Shown here piece by piece: positions 32,152 through 41,236 of a DNA stretch of 64,000 nt (position 1 is the stretch's first letter; each line of letters begins with the position of its first letter). The DNA is from DASZGI01 sp035938995. Lineage in GTDB: Bacteria > Actinomycetota > Actinomycetes > Streptomycetales > Catenulisporaceae. A model generated the notes under the pieces. That model worked only from the letters and a program-made list of their open reading frames with translations, was not told the DNA's origin and made no database searches. Location of the stretch: positions 1 through 64,000 of the forward strand of contig NZ_DASZGI010000329.1 of assembly GCF_035938995.1 (NCBI RefSeq), given 5' to 3'. Made by a program: the position numbers and the translations under genes.

Positions 32152-34914
32152 TCAGCCGGTGGCGCGGGGCGGGTCGGCCAGGGTGGCGGGCAGCTGGGCG
32201 CGCGAGGTGATGCCCAGCTTCGGGAAGGCGCGGTAGAGGTGTGACTCGACCGTCCGGTGGGACAGGTAGAGCCGCTGCCCGATCTCGCGGTTCGACATGC
32301 CTTCCGCGGCCATCTGCACGATCTGCAGCTCCTGCGCGGTCAGGACGTCCAGCGTGCCCGGGTCTCGCCAGCGGCTGGTCTCGCCCGCCGCGCGCAGCTC
32401 CTGCCGGGCCCGCTCGCTCCAGGGCGTCGCGCCGAGCGCGTCGAAGGCGTCCCGGGCGGTGCGCAGCGGACCGCGCGCCTCGGCCGTCCGGCGCTGCCGC
32501 CGCAGCCATTCGCCGAACGAGAGGTGCAGCCGGGCCTGGAAGAACGGCCAGCGCAACAGCTCCTCGTCGGCGAGCGCGTACTGGAACGCGGCCTCGGCGT
32601 GCGCGTCGTCGGCGAGCAGCGCCCGCGCGCAGCGCAGGTTGACGCGCAGGAACGGGGACGGGGTCAGCCCGGCCGCCTGCTCGGCCTTGCGCATCAGGGC
32701 CCTGGCTTCCTTCTTATGGTCGCTGTGCACCGCGGCCTCGGCCAGGTCGCCGATGTCCAAGGAGGCGAACAGGTCGTGGTGCGCCGGGTCGGCAGGCTCG
32801 AAGACCCGGTGCAGCTGCTCGTACGCCTCGGTGTGCCGACCGCGGCCGAGCGCCGACATGGCGCGCACATACTGCACCAGTGCCAGATTGAGCGCGGCAC
32901 CGCGCGGGAGCGCGACGCTCTCGATCCGCGCGCACATCGCCTCCGCCACGTCGTGGTCGCCCCGCAGCGCCGCGAGCGCGGCGTGGGCCGTCCGCGTCAG
33001 CATCTGCGAGGCCGGCTGGTTCGTCTCGGCCGCCAGCCTCGCCCCCTCCTCGGCCGCCATCACCGCCTCCGGGTAGTCCCCGACGAGGATCGCGGCCCAG
33101 CACCGGGTGGTCTGCACCCGCGCCAGCACGCCGAGCCGGCCCTGCTCGCGCAGCCGGGCGGCCGCGGCCGCGCACAGCGTCGAGGCGAGATGGAAGGCGC
33201 CGGTGGTGCTCGCCGCGGAGGCCAGCAGATGCAGGAGTCCGGGGTCGTCCGGGGTGCTGATCGCGGACAGCCAGCCGAGTATCTCGGCGCCGCAGGCGAC
33301 GGGGGCGGTGTTGGCCAGGATGTGCAGCCGCCGCGGGTCCTCGGGTGACACGCCGGTGCGATCGGTGGTCTCGACCAGCCGTCGCACGGTCTCGCCGGTC
33401 AGATCTCCGTAGCGGCACCGCGCCGCGGCGACGGACAGCAGGTCCAGCGCCAGGTCGAGCTCGCCGCTCGCGGCCATCGTCCCGGCGGTCTCCACGAGGG
33501 AGTCGACCGTGGAGGGGTTGCGCGCCGAGCCGGTACGGAAGGCGTCGCCGAGCCAGAGCGACCGCGCCCGTTCGACCGGGCCGAGCTCCAGCGCGTCCGC
33601 TTCGCGCAGCAGCCGGCGCACCTGCTCGCTGCGGCCGAGCTCGGTGGCGGCCTCGGCGGCGCGCAGCAGGAGGTCACCGCGCCGCGTCCCGCCCGTGGTC
33701 AGGGCGGCGGCACGCTCGTATCCGGTGGCGGCGGTGACCAGGTCCCCGCGTCGGACGGCGCGCTCGGCCGTCGCCTCGAGCTCGACGGCGACCTGCGGAT
33801 TGCGGTCGACCGCGGCCGCCGCGCGGTGCCAGACGCGCCGGTCCGGGTCCTCGGCCAGCACCTCGGCCAGCGCCGCGTGCGCCGCGTGGCGTTCCGCGAC
33901 GGTCGCCTTCTGGTACACCGCGGAGCGCACCAGCGGGTGGTGGAAGCGCACCGTCGGGCCCTCGACGTGGATCAGGCCCGCCTCGACCGCCGGGTCGAGG
34001 TCCGTCATCCGCGGGCACACCCCGGCCGCGGCCTCGGTCGCCCGCATGATCTCGGTCAGCACGCTGCTGTCGTCGGCCGCCGCCACCTGCAGCAGCACCC
34101 GGGTGACCGGGGGCAGTGCGGCGCAGCGGGCCGCGAACGCGCGCTCGAGCCGCTCGGTCAAGGGCAGGTGGCGCGGCAGCATCGTCTCGCCCTCGCGCAC
34201 GCTGCCGCTCAGCGCCGCGGGCAGCTCGAGCAGGGCGAGCGGGTTGCCCTCCGCTTCGCGCAGCAGGCGTTCGCGCACGACGGGCGCCAGCTCGGGGAAC
34301 CGGGCTTGCAGCAGGTCGCGGGCCGCTTCGTCGTCGAGCCGGTCGAGCGAGAGCTGGTCGACGCTGGTCGAGAGCTCCGGGCAGTCCAGATCGTCGCGGA
34401 TCGAGCCGAGCACGACGACCGGATCCATGCCCACCCGCCGGGCCACGAACGCGAGCACGTCCGCTGAGGCGCGGTCCAGCCAGTGGGCGTCGTCGGCGAT
34501 CAGCAGGAGGGGCGCTTCGGCGGCCGCGTCGGTCAGCAGCTCCAGGATCGCGAGCGCGACCAGGAACCGGTCCGGGGCGGCAGCCTCGTAGCTGTGGCCG
34601 AACACCGCCCGGAGCGCGGCGCGCTGGGCGGAGGGCAGGTCTTCGCTGAGGGGAAGCAGCGGTCGCAGCAACGCGTGCAGCGCGGCGAACGGCAGGTTCG
34701 CCTCCGCCTGCACCCCCGTCGTGGACAGCACGGTCATGCCGCGGTCCCGGGCCCGGTCCGCGGCCTCGGACAACAGCGCCGACTTGCCGACTCCGGCCGC
34801 GCCGTTCACCATCAACGCGCCGCCCCGTTCCGGCAGCCCGTCGAGCAGCTCCTCGATCCGCCGGCTCTCGTGATCCCGCCCGATCAGCGGCATCGTCGTC
34901 GACAACAGCCCCAT
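32152..34914 (-). CDS. LAL-type LuxR transcriptional regulator with AAA ATPase domain
   Basis: A 920-residue large ATP-binding LuxR regulator. The N-terminal ATPase has Walker A NGAAGVGKSALLSEA near residue 40 and Walker B LLLIADDAHWLD near 140. A long TPR-like helical middle follows. The LuxR helix-turn-helix is at the C-terminus (LTAQELQIVQMAAEGMSNRE, about 855-915). LAL proteins often activate natural product or sugar utilisation genes; the target here is unknown, as both neighbours are themselves regulatory or stress genes. The start is the ATG at 34914 (MGLLSTTMPLIGRDHE). Confidence 0.9.
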   Translation of the reverse strand: MGLLSTTMPLIGRDHESRRIEELLDGLPERGGALMVNGAAGVGKSALLSEAADRARDRGMTVLSTTGVQAEANLPFAALHALLRPLLPLSEDLPSAQRAALRAVFGHSYEAAAPDRFLVALAILELLTDAAAEAPLLLIADDAHWLDRASADVLAFVARRVGMDPVVVLGSIRDDLDCPELSTSVDQLSLDRLDDEAARDLLQARFPELAPVVRERLLREAEGNPLALLELPAALSGSVREGETMLPRHLPLTERLERAFAARCAALPPVTRVLLQVAAADDSSVLTEIMRATEAAAGVCPRMTDLDPAVEAGLIHVEGPTVRFHHPLVRSAVYQKATVAERHAAHAALAEVLAEDPDRRVWHRAAAAVDRNPQVAVELEATAERAVRRGDLVTAATGYERAAALTTGGTRRGDLLLRAAEAATELGRSEQVRRLLREADALELGPVERARSLWLGDAFRTGSARNPSTVDSLVETAGTMAASGELDLALDLLSVAAARCRYGDLTGETVRRLVETTDRTGVSPEDPRRLHILANTAPVACGAEILGWLSAISTPDDPGLLHLLASAASTTGAFHLASTLCAAAAARLREQGRLGVLARVQTTRCWAAILVGDYPEAVMAAEEGARLAAETNQPASQMLTRTAHAALAALRGDHDVAEAMCARIESVALPRGAALNLALVQYVRAMSALGRGRHTEAYEQLHRVFEPADPAHHDLFASLDIGDLAEAAVHSDHKKEARALMRKAEQAAGLTPSPFLRVNLRCARALLADDAHAEAAFQYALADEELLRWPFFQARLHLSFGEWLRRQRRTAEARGPLRTARDAFDALGATPWSERARQELRAAGETSRWRDPGTLDVLTAQELQIVQMAAEGMSNREIGQRLYLSHRTVESHLYRAFPKLGITSRAQLPATLADPPRATG

Positions 34915-34981
34915 GTTGCGCTCCCCATGGCCGCACCGCGGCTCAAGTGACCTGATCGGCCCACCTCCGGCCGCGCCGTCC

Positions 34982-34998
34982 GGAGACCCCCCGTCTCC
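34982..34998 (-). terminator. Small hairpin between the STAND and LAL genes
   Basis: GGAGAC and GTCTCC with a 5-nt C-loop, 6-bp stem. It lies in the 296-bp gap downstream of the STAND gene and upstream of the LAL gene, both leftward, so it may be a weak terminator or part of the LAL leader. Otherwise 34915-35210 shows no gene. Confidence 0.35.
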
Positions 34999-35210
34999 AC
35001 GACGCTGACGAAGACCCGCGACTCATGCGGCTCCGCAACCGGTTCCCCGTACCGTGATTCGGATTTCGAACTGCCCTGATACAGTACGACCCCTCCGGCT
35101 GCTCGCACAGCCGACTCTGGGGAAGTCTGGAAACGGCTGGAGCGCCGGCGGTGCCCTCCCGGGCTTCTCCGGCCTGCGGCGGCGTGCCTCGTCTCTCGGG
35201 TTGGCGTCCA

Positions 35211-37574
35211 TCATCGGTCGGCGCCGACGGCTTCTTGGTGATCGAGCTCCTGGAGTTGCCGTTGCGCCCGGGCGGCGTCCTCGGCGCGTCCCTGCCGCCG
35301 GTACAGCTCGAGCCCTTCCTGCCAGGCCGCGCGCGCCTGCTCGAGCTGATCGAGGGCGACGTGGGCTTGACCCAGCTGGTCGAGGATGTCGGCGGCGTCG
35401 TAGGAGGTGTCGCCGAGGCCGTGGTACAGGTCGACCGCCTGTCGGCAGTGGCGGACCGCGTCGGCGTACCGGCCGGTACACAGGTCGATATAGCCGAGGG
35501 TGTCCAGGATCGAGGCTTCGGAGTGCGGGGAGTGGTGCTCGCGGTAAAGGGCGAGGGCGGCCTGGCAGTGTTCCCGGGCGAGCTCGTGGTCGCCCTGGCG
35601 GGCGAGCCACACGCCCAGGTTGTTGTGCGCGTGGGCCTGCCCGATCGGATTGTTGAGCTTCTGGTAGAGCTCGCGGGACCGGGCGGCGTGGTCCAGGGCC
35701 TTGCCGACGTCTCCCGCGAGGCCCGCGACCGCGGTGAACATCCCGTGGGTGTTCGCCTGTTGGAGGAGGTCCTCCTGTTGCTCGGCCAAGGCCAGGGCCC
35801 GTTCGAGGTGGCGGACCGCTTCCTCGTGGCGTCCCAGGTCGGTCAGCATGCGGCCGACGAACCGGTGGGCCTGGGTGCGGTAGGCGGGGTCGGGGAGCTG
35901 TTCGGCGGCGTCCAGGGCGGCTTGCCACACGGCGAGGCGGCTGTCGTGGCGTCCGCGGCGGCGATGGTAGGTGCTCAGAGCGCGGGCGACGTGCCACACC
36001 GCGGGGTGCCAGTGCTGGGCGGCGGCGATGCGCTGAGCGGCCAGCAGGTTGGCCTGCTCGGCGTCGAACCAGGCCATCGCGGCCAGCTCGGCGCCGGGCG
36101 GGTCGAGGTGGACGCCGGGTACGGGTGGGTTGAGGTCGGCGGGTGGACGGTGCGGGTCGAGGACGTGATCGGCGTCGTAGGCGGTGTGCGTGTAGAAGTC
36201 GATCAGGCGGCAGAGTGCGGCCTCCGTCGCCTCCGGCGCCAGGTGGCGGCGCGCGGTGTCCGCGCCGAACTGCCGCACCAGGTCGTGCATGCGGTACCGG
36301 CCCGCGGTGTCCCGGGCGACCAGCGACACCCGTTCCAGCTCATGCAGCATGGACTTGGCCTCGGCCGGCGGCAGGCCGATCAGGCTCGCGGCGGCCGGCA
36401 GGCCGATGTCCGTGCCGGGGGCGGTGCCGAGCAGCGCGAACAGCCGCGCCTGCTCGTCGGTCAGCGCGGCGAGCGACCAGGACAGCACGGCGCCGACGCT
36501 CGTGGCCGGATCGCCCTCGTCGAGCGCGTCCAGCCGCGAGCCGGCGTCGCGCAGGTCCGCGGCCAGCGCTTCGAGGGTCAGGCTCGGGTTGGTCTGGGCC
36601 CGCGCGGCCACGATGCTCAGCGCCAACGGCAGCCCGGCGCACGCGACCAGAAGCTTGGCGACGGCCTCGGGCTCCGCGTTGACCCGGTCGGCGCCCAGGC
36701 GGGCGGCGAGCAGGGCGGCGGCATCGGCGTCGGAGAGCGCGTCCACCGGCACTGGCTGCGTCCCGTGCCCGACGACGAGCCCGGAAAGCCTGTCGCGGCT
36801 GGTGATGAGCACGAAGCAGCTGGACGTGCCCGGGGGGAGTAGCGGCCGAACCTGATCAGCGCAGAAGGCGTTGTCCAGCAGGACGAGCATCCGTTTGCCG
36901 GCCAGCATCTGCTGGTAGCGCTCGCGACGCTCCTCGAGTCCGATGGGCAGGGCGGTGCCGGGCACGCCAAGCCGGCGCAGCAGCGCGGCCAGCGCTTCAC
37001 CCGGGTCGAGGGGTGACTCGGGGTGGAAGCCGCGAAGATCCAGGTATAAGCAGCCGTCGGGGAACCGGGCTAGGCGCTGGTGGGCCCAACGCACCGCCAG
37101 CGTCGTCTTGCCGATCCCGCCGGTGCCGGAGATGACCGCGATCACGGGCGTGGAGGTTTTGCGGCTCTGGCCGCGCAGCTGGTCGAGCTGTGCCATGTGC
37201 TCGACGCGGGCGGTGAACGAAGGCACATCCAGCGGCAACACGGGTTCCGGCGGGGCTTCACGCTCACCGAGCCGCTCCCGGGTCTGGCGCAGCCGTTGAG
37301 CGCGTGACTGATCGGCGCCTAGGGCACGCAGGAGCGCGGATAGGGCATCGACGGGGATGAGCGTGGTGCCGTTGAGGTAGGCGTACAGGCTGCTTTGCGA
37401 CACGCCGATCCGCTTGGCCAGGCCGGCCCGGCTGATCGACCTCTCTCCGCGCGCCTCGGCCTCGCGCAGCAGACGGCGCAGTTCCCCGGCCAGATCGGTC
37501 GTGGAGCCGACCGGCGACAACGTTGTCGCCGGCGCGCGTCCTGGCCCGATGGTGTCGGCCACTGCTCCGCCCAT
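35211..37574 (-). CDS. XRE-NB-ARC-TPR (STAND) regulator
   Basis: A 787-residue signal-transduction ATPase. An N-terminal helix-turn-helix (SRAGLAKRIGVSQSSLYAYL, about 45-65) is followed by an NB-ARC domain with Walker A ISGTGGIGKTTLAVRWA near residue 150, Walker B RMLVLLDNA and the MHD-like motif YRMHDLVRQF near 450. The C-terminal 280 residues are tetratricopeptide repeats (for example QAHAHNNLGVWLARQGDHEL). These resemble the AfsR/actinobacterial STAND family, which binds ATP and oligomerises on signal. Some relatives in bacteria act in phage defence, but no effector domain is seen here, so a transcription role is preferred. It is a single-gene unit. Confidence 0.87.
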   Translation of the reverse strand: MGGAVADTIGPGRAPATTLSPVGSTTDLAGELRRLLREAEARGERSISRAGLAKRIGVSQSSLYAYLNGTTLIPVDALSALLRALGADQSRAQRLRQTRERLGEREAPPEPVLPLDVPSFTARVEHMAQLDQLRGQSRKTSTPVIAVISGTGGIGKTTLAVRWAHQRLARFPDGCLYLDLRGFHPESPLDPGEALAALLRRLGVPGTALPIGLEERRERYQQMLAGKRMLVLLDNAFCADQVRPLLPPGTSSCFVLITSRDRLSGLVVGHGTQPVPVDALSDADAAALLAARLGADRVNAEPEAVAKLLVACAGLPLALSIVAARAQTNPSLTLEALAADLRDAGSRLDALDEGDPATSVGAVLSWSLAALTDEQARLFALLGTAPGTDIGLPAAASLIGLPPAEAKSMLHELERVSLVARDTAGRYRMHDLVRQFGADTARRHLAPEATEAALCRLIDFYTHTAYDADHVLDPHRPPADLNPPVPGVHLDPPGAELAAMAWFDAEQANLLAAQRIAAAQHWHPAVWHVARALSTYHRRRGRHDSRLAVWQAALDAAEQLPDPAYRTQAHRFVGRMLTDLGRHEEAVRHLERALALAEQQEDLLQQANTHGMFTAVAGLAGDVGKALDHAARSRELYQKLNNPIGQAHAHNNLGVWLARQGDHELAREHCQAALALYREHHSPHSEASILDTLGYIDLCTGRYADAVRHCRQAVDLYHGLGDTSYDAADILDQLGQAHVALDQLEQARAAWQEGLELYRRQGRAEDAARAQRQLQELDHQEAVGADR

Positions 37575-37608
37575 CCCTACGGCACGGTATGTGATGAAAT
37601 AGCCGAAT

Positions 37609-37619
37609 GTTACGGTAAC
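37609..37619 (-). promoter_or_regulatory. Palindrome in the AT-richer upstream region of the STAND gene
   Basis: GTTACGGTAAC, 5-bp arms around one base, 35 nt upstream of the STAND start. It sits in an unusually AT-rich stretch (37580-37670), which probably holds the promoter. It may be bound by the protein's own helix-turn-helix. The gap 37575-38025 holds no convincing gene. Confidence 0.4.
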
Positions 37620-37993
37620 GTTTGCGGTCGTTTGTTTCCAGACTATACAAACTCCGCGGTCGTCTGGTGTACTCCCGATCGGATGAATTCCCCATCACGT
37701 AAGGTGCACAGGGCGCATCCGTCTATGAGGACGCCTGAACGGTGCCTGTGGTTCGCGGCCGAACCGGATCGTCTGCGCACAGAGGTCAAACTCCAGCTCA
37801 AGGCTCTCGCGCTGCTGTCCGGCCTGTGGAAGCCGCGTCCTGGCCGGTGAACAAGTAGTCCGGCTGGCCCGGCGCTCGTCCAGGAGCGCCTGCGCGACGG
37901 CGGCGCATACGTTGCCTTCTGAAACGATCAAGCGAATTCATCACATTCACACTTCGGGCTCAGGGGGCGTCGAAGGTCAAGAGGGATCCTCAA

Positions 37994-38010
37994 TATGTCA
38001 GATCGACATA
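37994..38010 (+). promoter_or_regulatory. Inverted repeat just upstream of the 38026 gene
   Basis: TATGTCAGATCGACATA, perfect 6-bp arms with a 5-nt centre, ending 15 nt before the ATG and directly before the ribosome site GAGAGGAG. It is a likely operator or an RNA hairpin that affects translation. Confidence 0.5.
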
Positions 38011-38025
38011 GAGAGGAGCTTCGCG

Positions 38026-38916
38026 ATGAACGGTCACGATCCCACGAGCCCCGATACGTTCGGCGCGACATCCGGGTCGGCGGGTGACGGCTGGCCCGCC
38101 GTTGGCGCCATGCCGCCACAGGCGCCGGGCGAACTGCCCGGCGCGGGCGCGGCCGGGCCCGACAGCAGGTCGATGGCGCGGCGGCTACTGTCGCGCAAGA
38201 GGAATGTCTGGATCGGCGTCGCCGTGCTGGTGGTCGCGGCGGCCGGGACGTCCATCGGTGTCGCCGCGTCGGGTTCGTCCGACACCACGAACACCGCCGC
38301 ATCCTCGTCCTCCTCTGCTCCGTTGGGGCATGGGGCCCCGTTCGGCGGTGCCGGCACCGGGGGCGGGGGCGGGGGGAACGCGCGGTCCGGACCGGCCGCG
38401 GGCGGCTCGGCGGGCACGGTCGCCAGCGTGTCCGGTTCGGGATTCACCCTGACGACCGCGACGGGCCAGACGGTCACGGTGGACGAGACCTCCTCCACGA
38501 CCTATCAGAGCGGTTCGAGCGCGGCCTCGGCCAGCGCGGTGACCACCGGCGAACCCGTCCTCGTGCTCGGTACGGTCAACAGCACGACCATCACGGCAGC
38601 ACAGGTGACCATCGAGCCCGCCGGCAACCCCTACACGGCGACCTCGACGGCGGTGGTGCCCTTCCAGCGCGGCACGACGGGCGCCTCGAAGCAGGTCGGC
38701 CAGATCCCGGCGAGCTACACCGAGGGTCAGGGGACGATCTTGAGCGGGACGACGGCGTACCAGGCGGCGCAGGCCGCGCTGGCGGCCTACCCGGGCGCCG
38801 TGGTCGACCGCGTCGTGCAGTTGAGCGACGGCGAGTACGAGGTGCACTACATCGGGGCGGGCTGGCCGCACAGCATCTTCGTCAACCAGAGTTTCCAGGT
38901 TGTCGGCGCCGAGTGA
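38026..38916 (+). CDS. Membrane-anchored protein with Gly-rich linker and PepSY-like end
   Basis: A 296-residue protein of unknown function. The first 60 residues are cytoplasmic and disordered. One membrane helix (VWIGVAVLVVAAAGTSIGVA) follows an Arg/Lys-rich stop, giving an N-in anchor. Outside come a Ser/Gly-rich linker and a beta-rich region, GTVASVSGSGFTLTTATGQT then GEPVLVLGTVNSTTITAAQV, which resembles DUF5666-type OB-like repeats. The last 60 residues (AYPGAVVDRVVQLSDGEYEV) look PepSY-like. The ATG at 38026 follows GAGAGGAG. Its neighbour downstream is convergent, with a terminator between. A role in sensing or binding at the cell surface is possible but unproven. Confidence 0.75.
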   Translation: MNGHDPTSPDTFGATSGSAGDGWPAVGAMPPQAPGELPGAGAAGPDSRSMARRLLSRKRNVWIGVAVLVVAAAGTSIGVAASGSSDTTNTAASSSSSAPLGHGAPFGGAGTGGGGGGNARSGPAAGGSAGTVASVSGSGFTLTTATGQTVTVDETSSTTYQSGSSAASASAVTTGEPVLVLGTVNSTTITAAQVTIEPAGNPYTATSTAVVPFQRGTTGASKQVGQIPASYTEGQGTILSGTTAYQAAQAALAAYPGAVVDRVVQLSDGEYEVHYIGAGWPHSIFVNQSFQVVGAE

Positions 38917-39009
38917 CGCTGTCACAGAGTGTGAATTCAGACGCGCTTGAATGCAGGCACCGTTTGAATACAGACACAGACACCGCTTGGACACAGACGG
39001 CAGGCCCGA

Positions 39010-39047
39010 GGTGCCGGCCGCGAGCAGCATTGCTCGCGGCCGGCACC
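39010..39047. terminator. Perfect 17-bp hairpin, bidirectional terminator
   Basis: GGTGCCGGCCGCGAGCA at 39010-39026 pairs without mismatch with 39031-39047 around a GCAT loop. It lies between convergent genes ending at 38916 and 39065 and probably stops transcription from both sides. Confidence 0.85.
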
Positions 39048-39064
39048 GCGCCGTGCGCGGCCGG

Positions 39065-41005
39065 TCAGCGTGGGTAGGCTGCAAAGACCTGATGGAGGAT
39101 GTCGATGTAGGCGCCGTGCCCGTCCGGGCTCGACCAGTCGGTGGCCGACTCGACCGCCGTTCCCTCGCCCCACTCGTTGTAGGTGACGACCAGCTGGAAC
39201 GGCGCGCCGGACGTGGCGACGGTGGTGGCGTCCTTGCGGAACCGGGTCAGGTCGCGCGGCACCTGCGGCGTCTGCTCGTCGTTCTTCCAGAACCCGGGGG
39301 ACACGATGGCCGAGTAACCGGGCTGTACGTCCAAGGCATCGGCATACTGGTGCCAGCCCTGAGGCTGGTCGGCGCAACCGCGGTACCCGCCGAAGACCTT
39401 GAGCACGACGTAGTAGTGAGCGGTCTGATTCGCCTGCGCCCACCGCGTCGCCATGCCGCAGCCGTCCGTGCCGCTGGCATAGACGAAGATCACCGGCAGG
39501 CCGTCGACGTGCAGCCAAGCCTTCTGCTCCGAGTACTTGCGCAGGTAGATCAGGTCACTGGCGATCTGTGCCGGCGACGGGTCGCCGTACGCCTCCTGCT
39601 CGTAGTACGCCGACCAGGAAAAGCCCAGCTTCGCGGCCTCGGTCATCAGCAGCGGCAGCCGCTTGTCCTCCCGCGTGCCCTGGCCCCACCAGGACTCGAT
39701 CCCGGCCTGGAGCCCGGCGTACTGCATGTCCTCGATCTGCCGGTCGACCGTCGCCGATTCGTCCACGCTGTAGTGGCCGGCCGACGGCATGTAGTGGCTG
39801 CCCGGCGGCTGGAAGTTCTCGGGGTACCAGGGGTAGTAGAAGGCGGCGCGGATCGGGAACGCGGTGTTCACGATCCCCGCCGCAGCCTGAGACGGGGAGG
39901 GCGACGCGCTCGCCGACGGCGAGGCTGTCGGCGCAGTACTCGACGGGCTGGGCGACGCGGTGTTCAGCGGCGCGGCGGCGGTCGTCGGGGCGTGCGGACG
40001 GGGCGCAACGGCCGCGGTTGTCCGATGGTCTGCGGCATACCGCACGCCGGTCACACCGGCGATCACGCTGAGCGCCGCTACGCCCGCGACAGCCGCCTTG
40101 CCCGCGGTCGGCAGCGCGGTCCAGTGCCGTATCCCGCGACCGCGCGCCAAAGCCCTGCCATGCCCGGCGCCATGTCCGGGTTCGGCGTGGCTCTCGCTTC
40201 GCGCGCCAGCCGTGGGTGGGACGTACGGGACGGAGAGCAGCGCGAACGGAACCGGCACCAGCGCCAGTCCGACCAGCAGGCTCTCCGCCGGAACGAGGTC
40301 CAGGTGCAGGGCGCTGCACGACGGGCATTCCCGCACATGGCGCGCGATGCGCTTACGCCAGAGCCCTGACGGGCGGCCGTCCCAACCCAGGCACACCTCG
40401 GCCAGCTCGGGACAAATCGGCACGGCTTGCAGGGCTCGTACCACCGTCCGCGCCGTCTCCAGCCGCGCTTTCGTGCGGTGGACGAGCACCGCGACCTGCG
40501 ACGGCGTCGAGTCCATCGCCGCGGCCAACTCGGCCCGGGTCAGCTCGCCCGCGGCCTCCAGCCACCACAGCGCGAGCAGGTGGCGGTCCTCCTCGTCCAG
40601 CCACCGGGTGGCCTGCGCCACCTCGCGCCGCTGGTCCGACAGGCCGAGCGCGGCGATCGTCAGGTCGACGAAGTCGGCGCCGGGGTCCGCCGACGCGGCC
40701 TCCTCGAGCGCCGCGCGGCCCGGCTCGGCCCGGCGCTGCCGCCAGTGGCCGCGCACGCGCCGCATCGCGATCGCGACCAGCCACGACCGGAACGCGTCCG
40801 GATCGCGCAGCTGCCGCAGATCGCGGACCATCTCCAGCATGACGTCCTGCACGACGTCGTCGACGTCCGCCGGGGCGTCCAGCGCCCGTCCCACGATGTT
40901 GTAGACCAGCGGCAGGTACGCACCGACCAGCGCGTCGAGCGCCCGGGCGTCTCCCGCGCGCGCCGCCTGGACCACGGACGCGTCCGGCATCAGGCCTCCT
41001 GGCAT
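39065..41005 (-). CDS. ECF sigma factor fused through a membrane helix to an outer GH99-like domain
   Basis: A 646-residue protein with an unusual fusion. Residues 5-190 form an ECF sigma factor: region 2 has LPLVYNIVGRALDAPADVDD, and region 4 ends RAELAAAMDSTPSQVAVLVH. Near residue 225 HVRECPSC is a zinc-binding motif (H-x3-C-x2-C) like that of anti-sigma factors. A membrane helix lies at about 302-322, then a Pro/Ser/Thr-rich stem and, outside, a domain of about 260 residues (FYYPWYPENFQPPGSHYMP, GIESWWGQGT, VVTYNEWGEGTAVE) resembling GH99/GH71-like endo-mannosidase folds. It would sense or cut glycan outside and direct RNA polymerase inside. The ATG at 41005 has GGAAGGG before it; 40990 (AGGAGG) is equally possible. 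The GH92 and GH3 genes lie upstream on the same strand. Confidence 0.85.
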   Translation of the reverse strand: MPGGLMPDASVVQAARAGDARALDALVGAYLPLVYNIVGRALDAPADVDDVVQDVMLEMVRDLRQLRDPDAFRSWLVAIAMRRVRGHWRQRRAEPGRAALEEAASADPGADFVDLTIAALGLSDQRREVAQATRWLDEEDRHLLALWWLEAAGELTRAELAAAMDSTPSQVAVLVHRTKARLETARTVVRALQAVPICPELAEVCLGWDGRPSGLWRKRIARHVRECPSCSALHLDLVPAESLLVGLALVPVPFALLSVPYVPPTAGARSESHAEPGHGAGHGRALARGRGIRHWTALPTAGKAAVAGVAALSVIAGVTGVRYAADHRTTAAVAPRPHAPTTAAAPLNTASPSPSSTAPTASPSASASPSPSQAAAGIVNTAFPIRAAFYYPWYPENFQPPGSHYMPSAGHYSVDESATVDRQIEDMQYAGLQAGIESWWGQGTREDKRLPLLMTEAAKLGFSWSAYYEQEAYGDPSPAQIASDLIYLRKYSEQKAWLHVDGLPVIFVYASGTDGCGMATRWAQANQTAHYYVVLKVFGGYRGCADQPQGWHQYADALDVQPGYSAIVSPGFWKNDEQTPQVPRDLTRFRKDATTVATSGAPFQLVVTYNEWGEGTAVESATDWSSPDGHGAYIDILHQVFAAYPR

Positions 41006-41108
41006 TTTCCCTTCCTTCGCTGCATCGACTGCTGCTGTAGACAGGAGGGACAACCCGCGCCGGGGCATTGCGGAAAGTACGGCAGATCGCGATTTCCAAG
41101 GCAGTCGC

Positions 41109-41148
41109 CTCGTGCTCTCGACCGCCGAGCGGCGGGCGGGAGCACGAG
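41109..41148 (-). terminator. Hairpin after the GH92 gene
   Basis: CTCGTGCTC at 41109-41117 pairs with GAGCACGAG at 41140-41148. It lies 89 nt past the GH92 stop and 104 nt before the sigma-factor gene, both leftward, and probably separates their transcripts. Nothing else is seen in 41006-41236. Confidence 0.6.
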
Positions 41149-41236
41149 AGCGTCAGCCTACATACCGTTTCTCTGAGTGTTCCGCTCTGAGTGTCAGGTA
41201 GTGGTGTTGGCCACAGCGTTCATGTCACAGCGCCCG

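Noticed and set aside
35211..37574. Anti-phage STAND (Avs-like) defence protein
   Set aside because: The N-terminus is an XRE helix-turn-helix rather than a nuclease or other effector, and no other defence genes are near; a regulator is more likely.
37683..37850. 55-codon ORF in the gap between the STAND gene and the 38026 gene
   Set aside because: No ribosome site, no recognisable motif and no neighbour support; left as non-coding.
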